Shown here piece by piece: positions 63,602 through 64,000 of a stretch of DNA of 64,000 bases (within the stretch, counting starts at the first letter, position 1; each line of letters opens with the position of its first letter). The stretch is from JANQJA01 sp047947185 (lineage in GTDB: Bacteria > Pseudomonadota > Gammaproteobacteria > Pseudomonadales > Azotimanducaceae): positions 4,712,001-4,776,000 of the forward strand of contig CP170502.1 of assembly GCA_047947185.1 (NCBI GenBank), read 5' to 3'. Under the pieces are notes generated by a model. That model saw only the letters and a program-made list of their open reading frames with translations, was not told where the DNA came from and did not search any database. A program made the translations under genes and the position numbers.

Positions 63602-63639
63602 AAACCTGCTTTAGTTGCGACTAGACAGGTTTTTTTTTT
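63602..63639 (+). terminator. Conditional intrinsic terminator downstream of the SAM-II-like aptamer
   Basis: AAACCTG (63602-63608) pairs with CAGGTTT (63626-63632), with an inner TAGT/ACTA stem and TGCG loop, followed by ten T residues (63630-63639). It lies between the aptamer and the gene start, so SAM binding would favour termination. Confidence 0.85.
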
Positions 63640-63700
63640 GCCCCGAGGTTTGCCCTCAGCAGTTTGATATCAGAAACAGTGGGGCAATAAGGAGAGTTCC

Positions 63701-64000
63701 ATGCCAGACCAGAAAACCGTCGGCGGTTTTGCCTCCCGCATACTGCACTCCGACAGGCGCGGTACCATCGAGCATGGCTCGATCCACAAGCCTGTGCATA
63801 CCGCGGTGACTTATGCCTATGACGATGCCAGGGATCTTGCGGCTGTCTTTCAGGGCAGCCAGCCTGGGTACACCTATGGCCGTCAGGTTAATCCAACGGT
63901 TACAGCGCTGCAGGACAAAATCACGTTGATGGAAGAGGGCATGGGTACAGTGGCCTTTGGCACGGGTATGGCGGCCATTGGCACCACGCTGTTCGCCTTG
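63701..64000 (+). CDS. Cystathionine gamma-synthase/MetY-family PLP enzyme (partial, cut by window end)
   Basis: Only the first 100 residues are present. MPDQKTVGGFASRILHSDRR, then HGSIHKPVHTAVTYAYDDAR, PGYTYGRQVNPTVTALQDKI and VAFGTGMAAIGTTLFAL match the Cys/Met metabolism PLP family, in which YxRxxNPT and the GxxA-type cofactor loop are conserved. GGAG precedes the ATG (63691-63694). The riboswitch upstream supports a role in methionine or sulfur assimilation, for instance O-acetyl- or O-succinylhomoserine sulfhydrylation; the exact reaction is not decided by this fragment. Confidence 0.88.
   Translation, partial: MPDQKTVGGFASRILHSDRRGTIEHGSIHKPVHTAVTYAYDDARDLAAVFQGSQPGYTYGRQVNPTVTALQDKITLMEEGMGTVAFGTGMAAIGTTLFAL

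Overview
The window is a chromosomal segment of a gammaproteobacterium. The gene order matches the Pseudomonas type in four separate blocks: ftsA-ftsZ-lpxC-dciA-M23-secA-argJ; pilDCB/pilA/tRNA-Thr/nadC/ampD/ampE; aceE-aceF; and yajQ-ampG with groESL nearby. The exact family cannot be told from sequence alone. A SAM-II-like riboswitch and many REP-like arrays suggest a free-living, probably marine or aquatic lineage; this is inference.

Layout. 1-6.3 kb: end of the division/cell-wall cluster (ftsW, murC, ftsQ, ftsA, ftsZ, lpxC), with murG and ddl missing from their usual places. 6.4-11.9 kb: dciA, an M23 peptidase, secA, argJ. 11.9-22.6 kb: type IV pilus locus (yacG, coaE, pilD, pilC, pilB on the minus strand; pilA with a sigma-54 promoter, a second pilin, tRNA-Thr, an O-ligase-like enzyme and a TfpZ-like accessory protein), ending at nadC. 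22.7-24.6 kb: aspartic protease, ampD, ampE. 24.7-31.6 kb: a BtuF-like protein, pyruvate dehydrogenase E1/E2, cobalamin adenosyltransferase. 31.7-36.9 kb: degenerate GGDEF protein, yajQ, ampG, a DUF2723 membrane protein and an alkyltransferase-like protein. 37-39.2 kb: groESL with a sigma-32-like promoter and a CIRCE operator. 39.3-54.1 kb: amidohydrolase, ABC exporter, UspA, lipoprotein, outer-membrane protein, PuuD-like membrane domain, GspA/GspB, aminopeptidase, anion transporter, exonuclease I. 55.3-59.1 kb: osmoprotectant-type ABC transporter, FMN hydroxyacid dehydrogenase, encapsulated-ferritin-type protein. 60.4-64 kb: M18 aminopeptidase, metG, and the start of a MetY/cystathionine gamma-synthase-family gene.

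Two things stand out. First, the two methionine genes at the right end carry two different leader controls. metG is preceded by a good sigma-70 promoter, a short reading frame ending in MMMSMANTIG, nested hairpins and an intrinsic terminator, which together look like a methionine-codon transcription attenuator. The next gene has a sigma-70 promoter, a SAM-II-like aptamer and a terminator. Second, five intergenic arrays (20.1, 30.0, 47.1, 54.1 and 59.1 kb) are built from two related palindromic elements. The head and tail trinucleotides of these elements covary (TTT/AAA, CCC/GGG, TCT/AGA, CCT/AGG). Four of the five arrays lie between convergent genes, and the unit spacing within each array is quantised.

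Other points of interest: the pilin locus looks like an accessory-gene island inserted between pilA and nadC; an EncFtn-type ferritin has no encapsulin beside it and no obvious targeting tail; and ampG appears to lack a canonical start codon, sharing its frame with the upstream yajQ stop.
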